From NCBI GenBank assembly GCA_012932865.1, contig SAXG01000047.1, positions 1 through 64,000 of the forward strand: a stretch of 64,000 bases of DNA, given 5' to 3'. Each line of letters starts with the position of its first letter. Position 1 is the first letter of the stretch. A program made the position numbers and the translations under genes. Below the pieces are notes generated by a model. The model was not told the DNA's origin. It did no database searches and was given only the letters and a program-made list of their open reading frames with translations. Of the stretch, positions 46,001 to 57,406 are shown in pieces. Origin of the DNA: Amylostereum areolatum. Lineage: Eukaryota; Basidiomycota; Agaricomycetes; Russulales; Stereaceae.

Positions 46001-47431
46001 ATGTGCTAGGTGTTTGCACGCGTTGCAAGTAGGTTTGCAGCGTGTATACTTTGATTGGTTGCCGTACCACTTGTAGATTGGCCAGAGGGCGGCGGAGCCA
46101 AAACTCGCTAGGTGCGTAGAGTCTGATGCGCAGAGCATCCCAGCTACTACACGTTCCAGGTCGTCTCCAGGTGCATGAGGGAGGGCTTGTACCTCTGCGT
46201 ATGCGTCCAGCATCGCGGTTGCGCTGTAGACCTCAGAATAAACACGACGTGCGGGCTCGTCTGGTGAGGGCTGCCAGAACTCCTCGAAAGGGGTCATGTG
46301 GAACGTGCGCGCCGTGTCGCTCTCAAACGTTGTGCGGATGATGTCAATGATGTCGCGGTGGTATACATTGTCGATTACAAGCTCAGGGGCGTCTTGTTCT
46401 TTCTGCTTCACCCCGTCGCATGGCAGGCGAATCTTGATAGTTGAACATGTCCACCCATCGCGTTCCTCTAGACATGTCTTGGGGTCGGAGAGATAACGAT
46501 CCATGCGTAGTTGCTCCGCAGGGACGCTCAATCCCGCCAAATTGTGTGCCAACGCGGCTGGATCTTCTTCACATTGACCCAGCATCCGTGCGAGTCGCTG
46601 GACCTGAGCGGCGGACTTGTTGGAGGACTCGGTGCCTCCCCAGACCATCATGGTTGCCGCTGTGGGATTGCTGAAAGGGGCATAGAATGTTGTATCGTCT
46701 TTGGGATCGGGCTTGGGGACAGGTACCGGGGCGGGAGAGAGGTTGGCGGTGCGAAGGTTGGTAGAGTCGCAGACATCACTGAGGGACTGAGATTCGAAGG
46801 GGTCGAGCGTCGGAGCCTGGGGGTAAATGCGAAAGATGCCGAAACCGTCTGGCACCGTTTGGACAGGAATCGGCGCAGTAGGTGGTGTTTCCGCACGCGA
46901 CAGCTCAGATTCTGGTGATTCTTCTTGCTCGGGGGTTCGATGACGATGGCTCGCTGGAATTATCTTCGGAATATGTTGAAGTGGAGTCCTTGAACTTGGC
47001 AAGAAGTCCTGGAAGCGTGCAGGAAAGGCCACTGCGCGTCCTGATCGCACGGAGACGAAAGTAGCAACAGCTGGAGGGGGGATAAAAGGTGGTGATTGGG
47101 GAGGTACAGAAGTATCAGGCTCTTGTATAGTAGCAGAATTCTAGTCAGGAAGTAGTCAATATATACCGTTGTTCACGAGACAGCTATACGAACGTACCTC
47201 GAGCGTGTCCATCTCCTCTGCCTCCCTGTATCCCACTCCTTCTTCTACCCTCGTACGTTTTGAGATGCTACCATTTGCATCATCCTCCTGAGCCCGCTTT
47301 TGCATGTTCGCCGTTGTATCCGTCATTGAGAGATATTGAGTACACCGCTTTTTGTGGTTGTTGAGGCTGCGCGTGCTATTGAAGTCGGATTTGTTGCATC
47401 CTACACACTGGAGGTCATTGTAGCTGTCCAT
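43035..47431 (-). CDS. Plavaka-type transposase, left copy
   Basis: Multi-exon gene. Starts MDSYNDLQCVGCNKSDF with a single zinc finger (C-x2-C...H-x4-C). Next is a proline-rich linker, then TTFYAPFSNPTAATMMVWGG, FHMTPFEEFWQPSPDEPARR, and PRFLIYSADYPEKVLLVSIK. Then CPRCLVEKYQ (zinc knuckle), FSIDLLHEFELGVWKSILIH, RFRLVPTFQRDIIRRFHHN, GLKKLAARDFADILQCIIPV, HLATWHAYAKLRLHTETTL, SELEHRKAKRHF, and a C-terminal part ending in an Asp/Glu tract and GFTY. The order (finger, YSADYPEK, CPRCL, DLLHEFELGVWK, VPTF...IRRF, HWH..KLRxHT) is that of Plavaka/CACTA-like DDE transposases of Agaricomycetes. Frame appears intact. The Asp/Glu tract contains two copies of a 21-base unit, one more than in the right copy. 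Confidence 0.85.
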
Positions 47432-47542
47432 TATAGAGCACAGTGATAGATAAGAGAAATAGTTGAGGGGATGTGGTGATGAGAAGTGCAAGGAAAAGAG
47501 AAGAGTTGAATGTTGAACTTGCGGTAACGACTTTGGGACACG
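47432..47542. promoter_or_regulatory. Bidirectional promoter of the left transposon copy
   Basis: About 110 bases separate the two divergent start codons. A 9-bp inverted repeat, TTTGGGACA-CGA-TGTCCCAAA (47532-47552), overlaps the putative ATG of the DUF6698-like gene. An E-box (CACGTG) lies just beyond, near 47560. Confidence 0.5.
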
Positions 47543-49603
47543 ATGTCCCAAACTCGATCACGTGACTCACGGTGCCATTTGACGCGTCGTCCATTGGTGG
47601 ACTCCGAAATATCTCTTTGTCTTCACCACATCCTGCACTCAATGCCTACCTCTCCTCCCACTTTTCCTGTGGAGGTTTCCCCCCAAAAAAGCACAGAGCA
47701 AGTTTTATTGGGTTCTCTCTTGAGAACAGGCAACACTTACCGCATTTTATCAGGTCCACTTTAGAGGATGCTGTTGACATCGTCCGTGCGCGTTGGATTC
47801 CCCGAGGTGCAACACTATACGATGACATTGGAGAGATCATCCGAGTCGGCTCTCGTCTCGAAGCCTCTGATCATAGTCTACAACCAGATGGTCTCAATAT
47901 GTGCGTTCCTCTTCTCCCCGCACCAGACGACCCTTGCTTATCTTTTTTTCGACAGGTCCACAGCGCGCAAAAATCGGTTCCGCTGCGTCTATCCACGCAT
48001 CCTCGAGTGTGTTCCAGGTCTGCGTGAATTTATCGTCAGCATGCCGTCCTCGACGTCGTTGGACCGGGTAATCACAAAGGTATGCATATATGCGCATGTA
48101 CTCCTCCTGAACTTGCTGAACTGTTCCCAGATCACAAAGAGAGCTCAGAATGCCCGCGGTGAAGACACGGCAAATCTTCGGGCCGTATTGGATTTATTCC
48201 CCTGCGCAAACGGGGTCGACTCACTGTTAGATCCACCATTGACGCACTCCAAGAAAACCCGAGGCACCAACCATCCCGATCTCGCGCGTTGGCTTTGCCC
48301 CGCAGAAGATATAAGTCTGTACGACGAAGACCCAATAATGTATGCTTCACCTTCTCCTCTCATCCTATGCATCCTCACCCATCATTAGTGGCCGGAAAAT
48401 GCTTCGCGACAGGCGGATTCCTGTCGAGGGTGACCGATACCCGCTCGGCCTGTACAAGGACGGCGTTTTTAACCCCAAAAACCCTGAGGCGGGACTGTTC
48501 CAGTCTGCTTCCATTCTCAAGGTAGTAAATGCTGTTCGCCCTCGGCTCTAGTTCGCTCACTCAACCCTGTTACAGGCTGGCCGTCTCATTTTCACTGGAA
48601 AAGCGACGATACGGGAAGGCTTCAATCCCCAGGGTCTGCGTGGCAACCTGAAGGCTAACAACGTACGCAAAATCGACGGGTATCATATCGCGTCCGTCAT
48701 AGTCCAGGTATGTTCCGTTGTACACAAAACCGAGCACATATACTGACCGTTGAATTCTAGACTCGCTTTGCCGCATCCTCCTTCGAAACGTGGACCCCCA
48801 TCGAAGCAACTGGAAGCAAGAAAATCGGATCGAACACAGATGTGGAGCCGTACTCGTATGTGACGCTGTACAACTGCATCGTGTCCAGCCTCGAAGACGA
48901 CCCCGATGACGAGTTCGCCTGCCATGTCAAAGCGGTGTGGAACTTGTAAGTAACAGTGTCAGTTGTACTTACCGTTGGACCACTCACGCGCTCATACAGG
49001 CACATCCTCGGGACCGCGGACGGAATCGAGGATGAAGAAGAGCGTGTCCAGGTTGTTGCGCAACAGGCGGAACCCACCTGCTGGGAAATAATGGTCGGAC
49101 TCCGAGCTGCACGTTCCAACGCACGTAAAGAAAAAGAAGGTACGTGTTTTTCTCTTTTCTCTGCTTCCAACACATCCATAATGTTGCCACCGCCGTCGAT
49201 AGCCCCACCTCCTGCACTGGACGCAATGGCTCCAGGATCCACCGACATACTATCTGCGCCGGCTACGCTGGTGGCCGTCCCAACTGGTTCCATTCAAGTC
49301 TTCCCTCCAGACATACTGCCGGCGCGTCGTCCTCCACCACCTGCGGGTAATAGCTCCGGGATGCTTGCTCTGCGCGGCAACTACCCAGCGGCTCGGTCGT
49401 CTTCGCCGCAACCGACCCCCGACGTTTCGCTCGAGGTTTTCGCACCCCAAGACTTACCAAGTCCACTCACGGAACATACACCATCTCCCCCTCCGGCGAC
49501 TCGGACAACGAGGTCTACCAATGGGCCTGCAAACAAGCGTCCGGGCAAGGTCGCGAAGGATGCCCCCCTCCCCAAGAAAGCGAAGACCACGAAGAAGCGG
49601 TGA
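47543..49603 (+). CDS. DUF6698-like protein, transposon accessory gene, left copy
   Basis: Multi-exon. The start is uncertain (ATG at 47543, or a later one). Recognisable blocks in order: EDAVDIVRARWIPRGATLYD, RCVYPRILECVPGLREFIV, RAVLDLFPCANGVDSLLDPP, NHPDLARWLCPAEDISLYDE, GLYKDGVFNPKNPEAGLFQS, ASILKAGRLIFTG, GYHIASVIVQTRFAASSFET, and YNCIVSSLEDDPDDEF. The last exon is proline-rich and ends KAKTTKKR, a likely nuclear signal. The NPxxxxGLxxSxxLxxAxxxIFTG and TRFAxSS...Y..I...LED pattern resembles DUF6698, a basidiomycete family of unknown function. Its fixed place inside both transposon copies makes it a cargo or helper gene of the element. Confidence 0.65.
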
Positions 49604-49860
49604 GTATTTATGATGAACACGGACTTTGCTCTCCTCGGGTTCTCTCATTTCTGTCTCGCTGTCATGTTGCTCTCGTCGCTGTATTGCCGGTTCTCAAGCT
49701 CTCATCTCGCCTCATCGCATTCTGTATTCTCCTCTCGCTAGATTTGTATTACATAAACCAGTAGCAATTCAATAACCTGTATTTTTGTGAAATAAACTGC
49801 ATTGTGAACTATTCTATCCCGACCGATCCCCACCAACCTTGCCATGCATCAAACAGCCGT

Positions 49861-50009
49861 ACCATACTGGCCAGATTCCACCAGTATGGTAGGATATAGC
49901 GGATATGGTGGAACCGGCAGGTGCACCAGTGGTGCATGGTGGCATCATCGGCGCGTGGTGGCATGGTGGGTCTCGCGATGCATCGTGAGGCCCTGGCCAT
50001 GCATCGCGA
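49861..50009. repeat. Subterminal hairpins of the left copy
   Basis: Inverted pairs near the inner terminus: CCATACTGG/CCAGTATGG (about 49861-49889) and TCGCGATGCAT (49973-49983)/ATGCATCGCGA (49999-50009). The same pairs are in the right copy near 50453-50600. Confidence 0.75.
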
Positions 50010-50011
50010 AG

Positions 50012-50113
50012 TACGGTGGTACGTCTTGGGTACGTCCTACGTAGTACGGTACCGTACTTACTTATATGTAATATGAGTCAATTAATAAATTTTCCCTTGA
50101 AGGTTCAAAAAGA
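50012..50113. other. Spacer next to the truncated end, with 16-bp palindrome
   Basis: AT-rich sequence after repeated TACG motifs. A perfect palindrome AGTACGGTACCGTACT lies at 50043-50058. No gene. Confidence 0.5.
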
Positions 50114-50201
50114 TGCCAGGACCGTGGATTGAACACGGGACCTCCAGAATGCGAAATGATCTGACTTCAGTCTGTTGCTCTCCCAGCTGAGCTATCCCGG
50201 C
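50114..50201 (-). tRNA. tRNA-Phe (GAA) with a short intron
   Basis: 88 bases on the minus strand. Acceptor GCCGGGA (5') pairs with TCCTGGC (3', one G-T pair), discriminator A. D arm GCTCAGCTGGGAGAGC. T arm CCGTG-TTCAATC-CACGG. Anticodon region CAGACTGAAG ... TCTGG, as in yeast tRNA-Phe, with anticodon GAA and about 15 extra bases after position 37, the usual place of a nuclear tRNA intron. The variable region AGGTC also matches tRNA-Phe. It lies in the 419-base spacer between the two inverted transposon copies. Confidence 0.92.
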
Positions 50202-50430
50202 TGTTGACGTGATGGCCTAACGTGCAACCATGGCCTTTGGCCTGCTCATGCAAACGACGATTGTCGTTGACTACCGAAGACGCATCTCCCATCTTTCCCT
50301 CCCCACCCTGTTGGGTACCTCATGATGGTATTGTATCTCGGCTCGACGATAGTGCTGTCGTAACCTGGGAAATGACTCGGGACTGGCTGTCCTGGCCCCG
50401 AATCCGCCGATGTCGACGTAGTGAACACCC
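50202..50430. other. Spacer between tRNA-Phe and the right transposon copy
   Basis: About 230 bases upstream of the tRNA gene. No gene or repeat recognised; ends at the terminal repeat of the right copy. Confidence 0.45.
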
Positions 50431-50858
50431 CATCAGCAAAGTCGGCTGAGCTTCGCGATGCATGGCCAGGGCCTCACGATGCATCGCGAGACCCACCATG
50501 CCACCACGCGCCGATGATGCCACCATGCACCACTGGTGCACCTGCCGGTTCCACCATATCCGCTATATCCTACCATACTGGTGGAATCTGGCCAGTATGG
50601 TACGGCTGTTTGATGCATGGCAAGGTTGGTGGGGATCGGTCGGGATAGAATAGTTCACAATGCAGTTTATTTCACAAAAATACAGGTTATTGAATTGCTA
50701 CTGGTTTATGTAATACAAATCTAGCGAGAGGAGAATACAGAATGCGATGAGGCGAGATGAGAGCTTGAGAACCGGCAATACAGCGACGAGAGCAACATGA
50801 CAGCGAGACAGAAATGAGAGAACCCGAGGAGAGCAAAGTCCGTGTTCATCATAAATAC

Positions 50859-52919
50859 TCACCGCTTCTTCGTGGTCTTCGCTTTCTTGGGGAGGGGGGC
50901 ATCCTTCGCGACCTTGCCCGGACGCTTGTTTGCAGGCCCATTGGTAGACCTCGTTGTCCGAGTCGCCGGAGGGGGAGATGGTGTATGTTCCGTGAGTGGA
51001 CTTGGTAAGTCTTGGGGTGCGAAAACCTCGAGCGAAACGTCGGGGGTCGGTTGCGGCGAAGACGACCGAGCCGCTGGGTAGTTGCCGCGCAGAGCAAGCA
51101 TCCCGGAGCTATTACCCGCAGGTGGTGGAGGACGACGCGCCGGCAGTATGTCTGGAGGGAAGACTTGAATGGAACCAGTTGGGACGGCCACCAGCGTAGC
51201 CGGCGCAGATAGTATGTCGGTGGATCCTGGAGCCATTGCGTCCAGTGCAGGAGGTGGGGCTATCGACGGCGGTGGCAACGTTATGGATGTGTTGGAAGCA
51301 GAGAAAAGAGAAAAACACGTACCTTCTTTTTCTTTACGTGCGTTGGAACGTGCAGCTCGGAGTCCGACCATTATTTCCCAGCAGGTGGGTTCCGCCTGTT
51401 GCGCAACAACCTGGACACGCTCTTCTTCATCCTCGATTCCGTCCGCGGTCCCGAGGATGTGCCTGTATGAGCGCGTGAGTGGTCCAACGGTAAGTACAAC
51501 TGACACTGTTACTTACAAGTTCCACACCGCTTTGACATGGCAGGCGAACTCGTCATCGGGGTCGTCTTCGAGGCTGGACACGATGCAGTTGTACAGCGTC
51601 ACATACGAGTACGGCTCCACATCTGTGTTCGATCCGATTTTCTTGCTTCCAGTTGCTTCGATGGGGGTCCACGTTTCGAAGGAGGATGCGGCAAAGCGAG
51701 TCTAGAATTCAACGGTCAGTATATGTGCTCGGTTTTGTGTACAACGGAACATACCTGGACTATGACGGACGCGATATGATACCCGTCGATTTTGCGTACG
51801 TTGTTAGCCTTCAGGTTGCCACGCAGACCCTGGGGATTGAAGCCTTCCCGTATCGTCGCTTTTCCAGTGAAAATGAGACGGCCAGCCTGTAACAGGGTTG
51901 AGTGAGCGAACTAGAGCCGAGGGCGAACAGCATTTACTACCTTGAGAATGGAAGCAGACTGGAACAGTCCCGCCTCAGGGTTTTTGGGGTTAAAAACGCC
52001 GTCCTTGTACAGGCCGAGCGGGTATCGGTCACCCTCGACAGGAATCCGCCTGTCGCGAAGCATTTTCCGGCCACTAATGATGGGTGAGGATGCATAGGAT
52101 GAGAGGAGAAGGTGAAGCATACATTATTGGGTCTTCGTCGTACAGACTTATATCTTCTGCGGGGCAAAGCCAACGCGCGAGATCGGGATGGTTGGTGCCT
52201 CGGGTTTTCTTGGAGTGCGTCAATGGTGGATCTAACAGTGAGTCGACCCCGTTTGCGCAGGGGAATAAATCCAATACGGCCCGAAGATTTGCCGTGTCTT
52301 CACCGCGGGCATTCTGAGCTCTCTTTGTGATCTGGGAACAGTTCAGCAAGTTCAGGAGGAGTACATGCGCATATATGCATACCTTTGTGATTACCCGGTC
52401 CAACGACGTCGAGGACGGCATGCTGACGATAAATTCACGCAGACCTGGAACACACTCGAGGATGCGTGGATAGACGCAGCGGAACCGATTTTTGCGCGCT
52501 GTGGACCTGTCGAAAAAAAGATAAGCAAGGGTCGTCTGGTGCGGGGAGAAGAGGAACGCACATATTGAGACCATCTGGTTGTAGACTATGATCAGAGGCT
52601 TCGAGACGAGAGCCGACTCGGATGATCTCTCCAATGTCATCGTATAGTGTTGCACCTCGGGGAATCCAACGCGCACGGACGATGTCAACAGCATCCTCTA
52701 AAGTGGACCTGATAAAATGCGGTAAGTGTTGCCTGTTCTCAAGAGAGAACCCAATAAAACTTGCTCTGTGCTTTTTTGGGGGGAAACCTCCACAGGAAAA
52801 GTGGGAGGAGAGGTAGGCATTGAGTGCAGGATGTGGTGAAGACAAAGAGATATTTCGGAGTCCACCAATGGACGACGCGTCAAATGGCACCGTGAGTCAC
52901 GTGATCGAGTTTGGGACAT
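50859..52919 (-). CDS. DUF6698-like protein, transposon accessory gene, right copy
   Basis: Mirror copy of the gene at 47543-49603. The only protein difference seen is Thr for Met in the proline-rich region (SITLPP against SIMLPP; C/T change). Exon order, the YHIASVIVQTRFAASSFET block and the C-terminal KAKTTKKR are identical. Same uncertainty about the start codon, which again overlaps the 9-bp palindrome (52910-52930). Confidence 0.65.
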
Positions 52920-53030
52920 CGTGTCCCAAAGTCGTTACCGCAAGTTCAACATTCAACTCTTCTCTTTTCCTTGCACTTCTCATCACCACATCCCCTCAAC
53001 TATTTCTCTTATCTATCACTGTGCTCTATA
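52920..53030. promoter_or_regulatory. Bidirectional promoter of the right transposon copy
   Basis: Same 110-base divergent promoter as in the left copy, with the TTTGGGACA/TGTCCCAAA palindrome at 52910-52930. Confidence 0.5.
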
Positions 53031-56000
53031 ATGGACAGCTACAATGACCTCCAGTGTGTAGGATGCAACAAATCCGACTTCAATAGCACGCGCAGCCTCA
53101 ACAACCACAAAAAGCGGTGTACTCAATATCTCTCAATGACGGATACAACGGCGAACATGCAAAAGCGGGCTCAGGAGGATGATGCAAATGGTAGCATCTC
53201 AAAACGTACGAGGGTAGAAGAAGGAGTGGGATACAGGGAGGCAGAGGAGATGGACACGCTCGAGGTACGTTCGTATAGCTGTCTCGTGAACAACGGTATA
53301 TATTGACTACTTCCTGACTAGAATTCTGCTACTATACAAGAGCCTGATACTTCTGTACCTCCCCAATCACCACCTTTTATCCCCCCTCCAGCTGTTGCTA
53401 CTTTCATCTCCGTGCGATCAGGACGCGCAGTGGCCTTTCCTGCACGCTTCCAGGACTTCTTGCCAAGTTCAAGGACTCCACTTCAACATATTCCGAAGAT
53501 AATTCCAGCGAGCCATCGTCATCGAACCCCCGAGCAAGAAGAATCACCAGAATCTGAGCTGTCGCGTGCGGAAACACCACCTACTGCGCCGATTCCTGTC
53601 CAAACGGTGCCAGACGGTTTCGGCATCTTTCGCATTTACCCCCAGGCTCCGACGCTCGACCCCTTCGAATCTCAGTCCCTCAGTGATGTCTGCGACTCTA
53701 CCAACCTTCGCACCGCCAACCTCTCTCCCGCCCCGGTACCTGTCCCCAAGCCCGATCCCAAAGACGATACAACATTCTATGCCCCTTTCAGCAATCCCAC
53801 AGCGGCAACCATGATGGTCTGGGGAGGCACCGAGTCCTCCAACAAGTCCGCCGCTCAGGTCCAGCGACTCGCACGGATGCTGGGTCAATGTGAAGAAGAT
53901 CCAGCCGCGTTGGCACACAATTTGGCGGGATTGAGCGTCCCTGCGGAGCAACTACGCATGGATCGTTATCTCTCCGACCCCAAGACATGTCTAGAGGAAC
54001 GCGATGGGTGGACATGTTCAACTATCAAGATTCGCCTGCCATGCGACGGGGTGAAGCAGAAAGAACAAGACGCCCCTGAGCTTGTAATCGACAATGTATA
54101 CCACCGCGACATCATTGACATCATCCGCACAACGTTTGAGAGCGACACGGCGCGCACGTTCCACATGACCCCTTTCGAGGAGTTCTGGCAGCCCTCACCA
54201 GACGAGCCCGCACGTCGTGTTTATTCTGAGGTCTACAGCGCAACCGCGATGCTGGACGCATACGCAGAGGTACAAGCCCTCCCTCATGCACCTGGAGACG
54301 ACCTGGAACGTGTAGTAGCTGGGATGCTCTGCGCATCAGACTCTACGCACCTAGCGAGTTTTGGCTCCGCCGCCCTCTGGCCAATCTACAAGTGGTACGG
54401 CAACCAATCAAAGTATACACGCTGCAAACCTACTTGCAACGCGTGCAAACACCTAGCACATATTACTTCGGTATGGGAACTCGGGCTATGTTTTGCCCAC
54501 CTGGACTTATCTCGAGACGACAGCTCCCCGACGACATACAGGAGACATTCATCAAACATTTCGGCAAGCCTGCGACGGCCGCGATGCTCGCACATTGCAA
54601 ACGAGAGATGGTACACGCCATATGGGAATTGCTTCTCAACGAGCGATTCATGGACGCATACCGCAATGGGATCGTCATTCGCTGCGGAGATGGTGTCGTG
54701 CGCCAGATTTACCCCCGGTTTCTTATATACTCAGCTGACTACCCAGAGAAGTGAGTGTGCCTCGGCTTGCAAACGGAAACTATCTAATTTGATCTCTGCA
54801 GGGTACTCCTTGTGAGCATCAAGATGCTCGGTAACCGTCTATGCCCACGCTGTCTTGTGGAGAAGTACCAAGTTGTCCGAATGGGCATGAAGTCAGACAT
54901 GCGTGTCCGCCATGACAAACCTCGAGCCGACGACCATGCACGCCAAACTGCTGTTCGCCTTGCGCGCGGCATGATGTTTGAATCCGGCCTTGCGATCAAC
55001 TCCAAGCGCGTGCAAGATTGGCTGGCACCAAACTCCATTGTACCCACTCGGGTGCGTTGCTTTTTGTGCACGTCCTTACCAGTTATTGATGCAAAGGTTA
55101 GAATGCATTCTCGACAGCGCTAGCACCGCACGGCTTTGACTACCACAAGATGTTCTCGATCGATCTCCTTCACGAGTTTGAGCTCGGCGTTTGGAAGTCC
55201 ATTCTGATTCATCTCATCCGCTTGCTGGACGCGGCAGGGGGAGATCGCATGCAAACATTCAATATGCGGTACGTATTATCTTTGATTGCCTCATCAAAGC
55301 TAAACGGATAACAGATTCCGTCTCGTCCCAACATTCCAACGCGATATCATCCGTCGTTTTCACCACAACGTCTCGGGACTCAAGAAGCTTGCTGCCCGTG
55401 ACTTTGCAGACATATTGCAGGTAAGCCACAGTTCGCTATCTCGTATCCGCTGGAGATAACGATAAACACGTAGTGCATCATTCCCGTCTTTGAGGGCCTT
55501 ATGGACGCTCCCCACGACAAAATCATCTCCGACATGCTGTTCCACCTTGCTACCTGGCATGCCTACGCAAAGCTACGACTCCACACCGAAACAACGCTCA
55601 CTTTCTTCCGTGAAGTGACAGCAGCCCTCGGAGATGCGGTACGGAAGTTTAAAAAGGAAACATGCTCCGTCTTCATTACACGAGAACTCCCTCATGAGAC
55701 CGCCGCACGCGGAGGCCGCCACGCCGCTCTTGTCAAGATCAATCCTTCCTCAGGTGCCGTCCTCAACCCATCGCGCGCGTACAAGCCCTTCAATCTCGAG
55801 ACGTACAAGTGGCATTCACTTGCCGACTACCCCGACTCGATACCCATGTTTGGTACAACCGACAACGGATCAACACAGACAGTAAGTTTGACTTGCTTTC
55901 GTTATACCACATACCAGTCAGTAACGGGCACCGCAGAGCGAGCTCGAACATCGCAAAGCGACACGGCATTTTGTTCGCACCAACAAACAAAACATTCCGG

Positions 56001-57406
56001 CTCAGATTGCGAAGCAGGACGCACGGGAGCGGTTGCTCCTCATTGTTGGAAAGCGGCTGGACCGCCATGTGACGGAGCGAGAAAGTACGAAGACCCCCAA
56101 AAAGCGCAAGCGCAAGCAGATCTTCGAGCACCTTCCGCCCACCGACCCCGCTACGCACTACCACATATCTGAGAAGGCGACAGATCACCTGAGCATTGCT
56201 CCTTGGCTTAGGAAACACCAAGGGGACCCCGCGCTGAAGGTATGCTTCCTAACCACAACGAGTTGGCCACGACTGATTGGGAACTTGATCAGGATTTCCT
56301 CGACCTCCTTCGGGACCACGTCCTTGCGCGGCTCTTGGGGCAGGAGTACGACGGCGACGAGCACCCTTTTACCGACGAACAGCGAGAAACAATCATCTTC
56401 ATCAACGATACGCTCTACCAACACCGCGTCCTCCGCATCAACTATACAACATACGACCTCCGGCGTAAGCAAGACACTGTCAACCCACGCACACACGCCG
56501 ATGTGATGGTTCTGTCACCGGAGGACGACGGAACCCACGTCCCTTACTGGTTTGCACGTGTCCTGGATATCTTCCATCTTGATGTCATCCACCGCGGACC
56601 TCTCTCGAAGTCAGAGAATCCTCAGCGTCTTGACGTTCTCTGGGTTCGGTGGCTCGGCTTGAATACAGAAAAGGCGGTGAAAGGCGGCTGGGGGGAAAAG
56701 CGACTGCACGGCGTCAGTTTCATCCCTGAACACGACCATGCGCCCTTCGGATTCCTCAATCCAGACCAGGTCATTCGCGCCGTGCAGCTTATACCCGCCT
56801 TTGCACACGGACAGACCAATCGGCGCCTTGGACCATCAATTGCCCGTGCGCCAAAGGAGAAGGACCTGGACTGGGAAATGTTCCGTGTGTGCATGTGAGT
56901 AAATCAAGCCAGTGTTCCGTTCAAGGGCTCCAACTGACGCACCCTATAGCTTCGTTGAATGCGACGCCTTCATGAGGTTCCGCGGGGGCGGCGTCGGTCA
57001 CCTGGGCACTCGACACCTCAACCTGGATCTAGAGCAAGAGCACCACCGGAACCCCGACGCCCTGCGCGTGCCACAGACTGGGAGTGCCCTCGATGAACCA
57101 CTGACATTCGACGACCAGGCTGACGAAGACGATGAGGCCATGTTCGATTTTTTGAACAGCCTCCGTCCTCACAACGAAGGCATGGGCGACGCGACAGAGG
57201 GAGCGCAGGGTCAGGACAAAGGGGGCGGGGGCTACGACGAGGAGCTCGGTGACGAAGACGACGAAGACAACGAGGACAACGACGAAGACGAGGACGAGGA
57301 CGAGGACGACAACGAGGACGACGAGGACGACGATTTTTACGAGGGCAACGAGGCGGGGGCAGAGACAGACGAGAGCATCCTCGCAAGGGAGGGCTTTACT
57401 TATTAA
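53031..57406 (+). CDS. Plavaka-type transposase, right copy
   Basis: Mirror copy of 43035-47431, with the same start (MDSYNDLQCVGC), the same exons and the same motifs (YSADYPEK, CPRCLVEKYQ, DLLHEFELGVWK, KLAARDFADILQC). It differs by loss of one 21-base unit (seven residues of the Asp/Glu/Asn tract near 57262-57310). Both copies keep open frames, so either could supply transposase. Catalytic acidic residues cannot be assigned with certainty without an alignment; the Asp of DLLHEFELGVW is a candidate. Confidence 0.85.

Larger units (their letters stand above)
42562..50011 (-). mobile_element. Plavaka-like DNA transposon, left copy, inner terminus missing
   Basis: 7450 bases, inverted copy of the element at 50431-57879. 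The outer end starts with the terminal repeat CATCAGCAAAGTCGGCTGA (42562-42580). The inner end stops matching at CGCGAAG (50011), which in the other copy is followed by the second terminal repeat; the last 20 bases are absent here and replaced by unrelated sequence. It carries two divergently transcribed genes, a transposase (-) and a DUF6698-like gene (+). From the translated genes and compared segments I see two substitutions (one C/T, one G/T) and one 21-base indel against the other copy. No target-site duplication was found. Confidence 0.85.
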
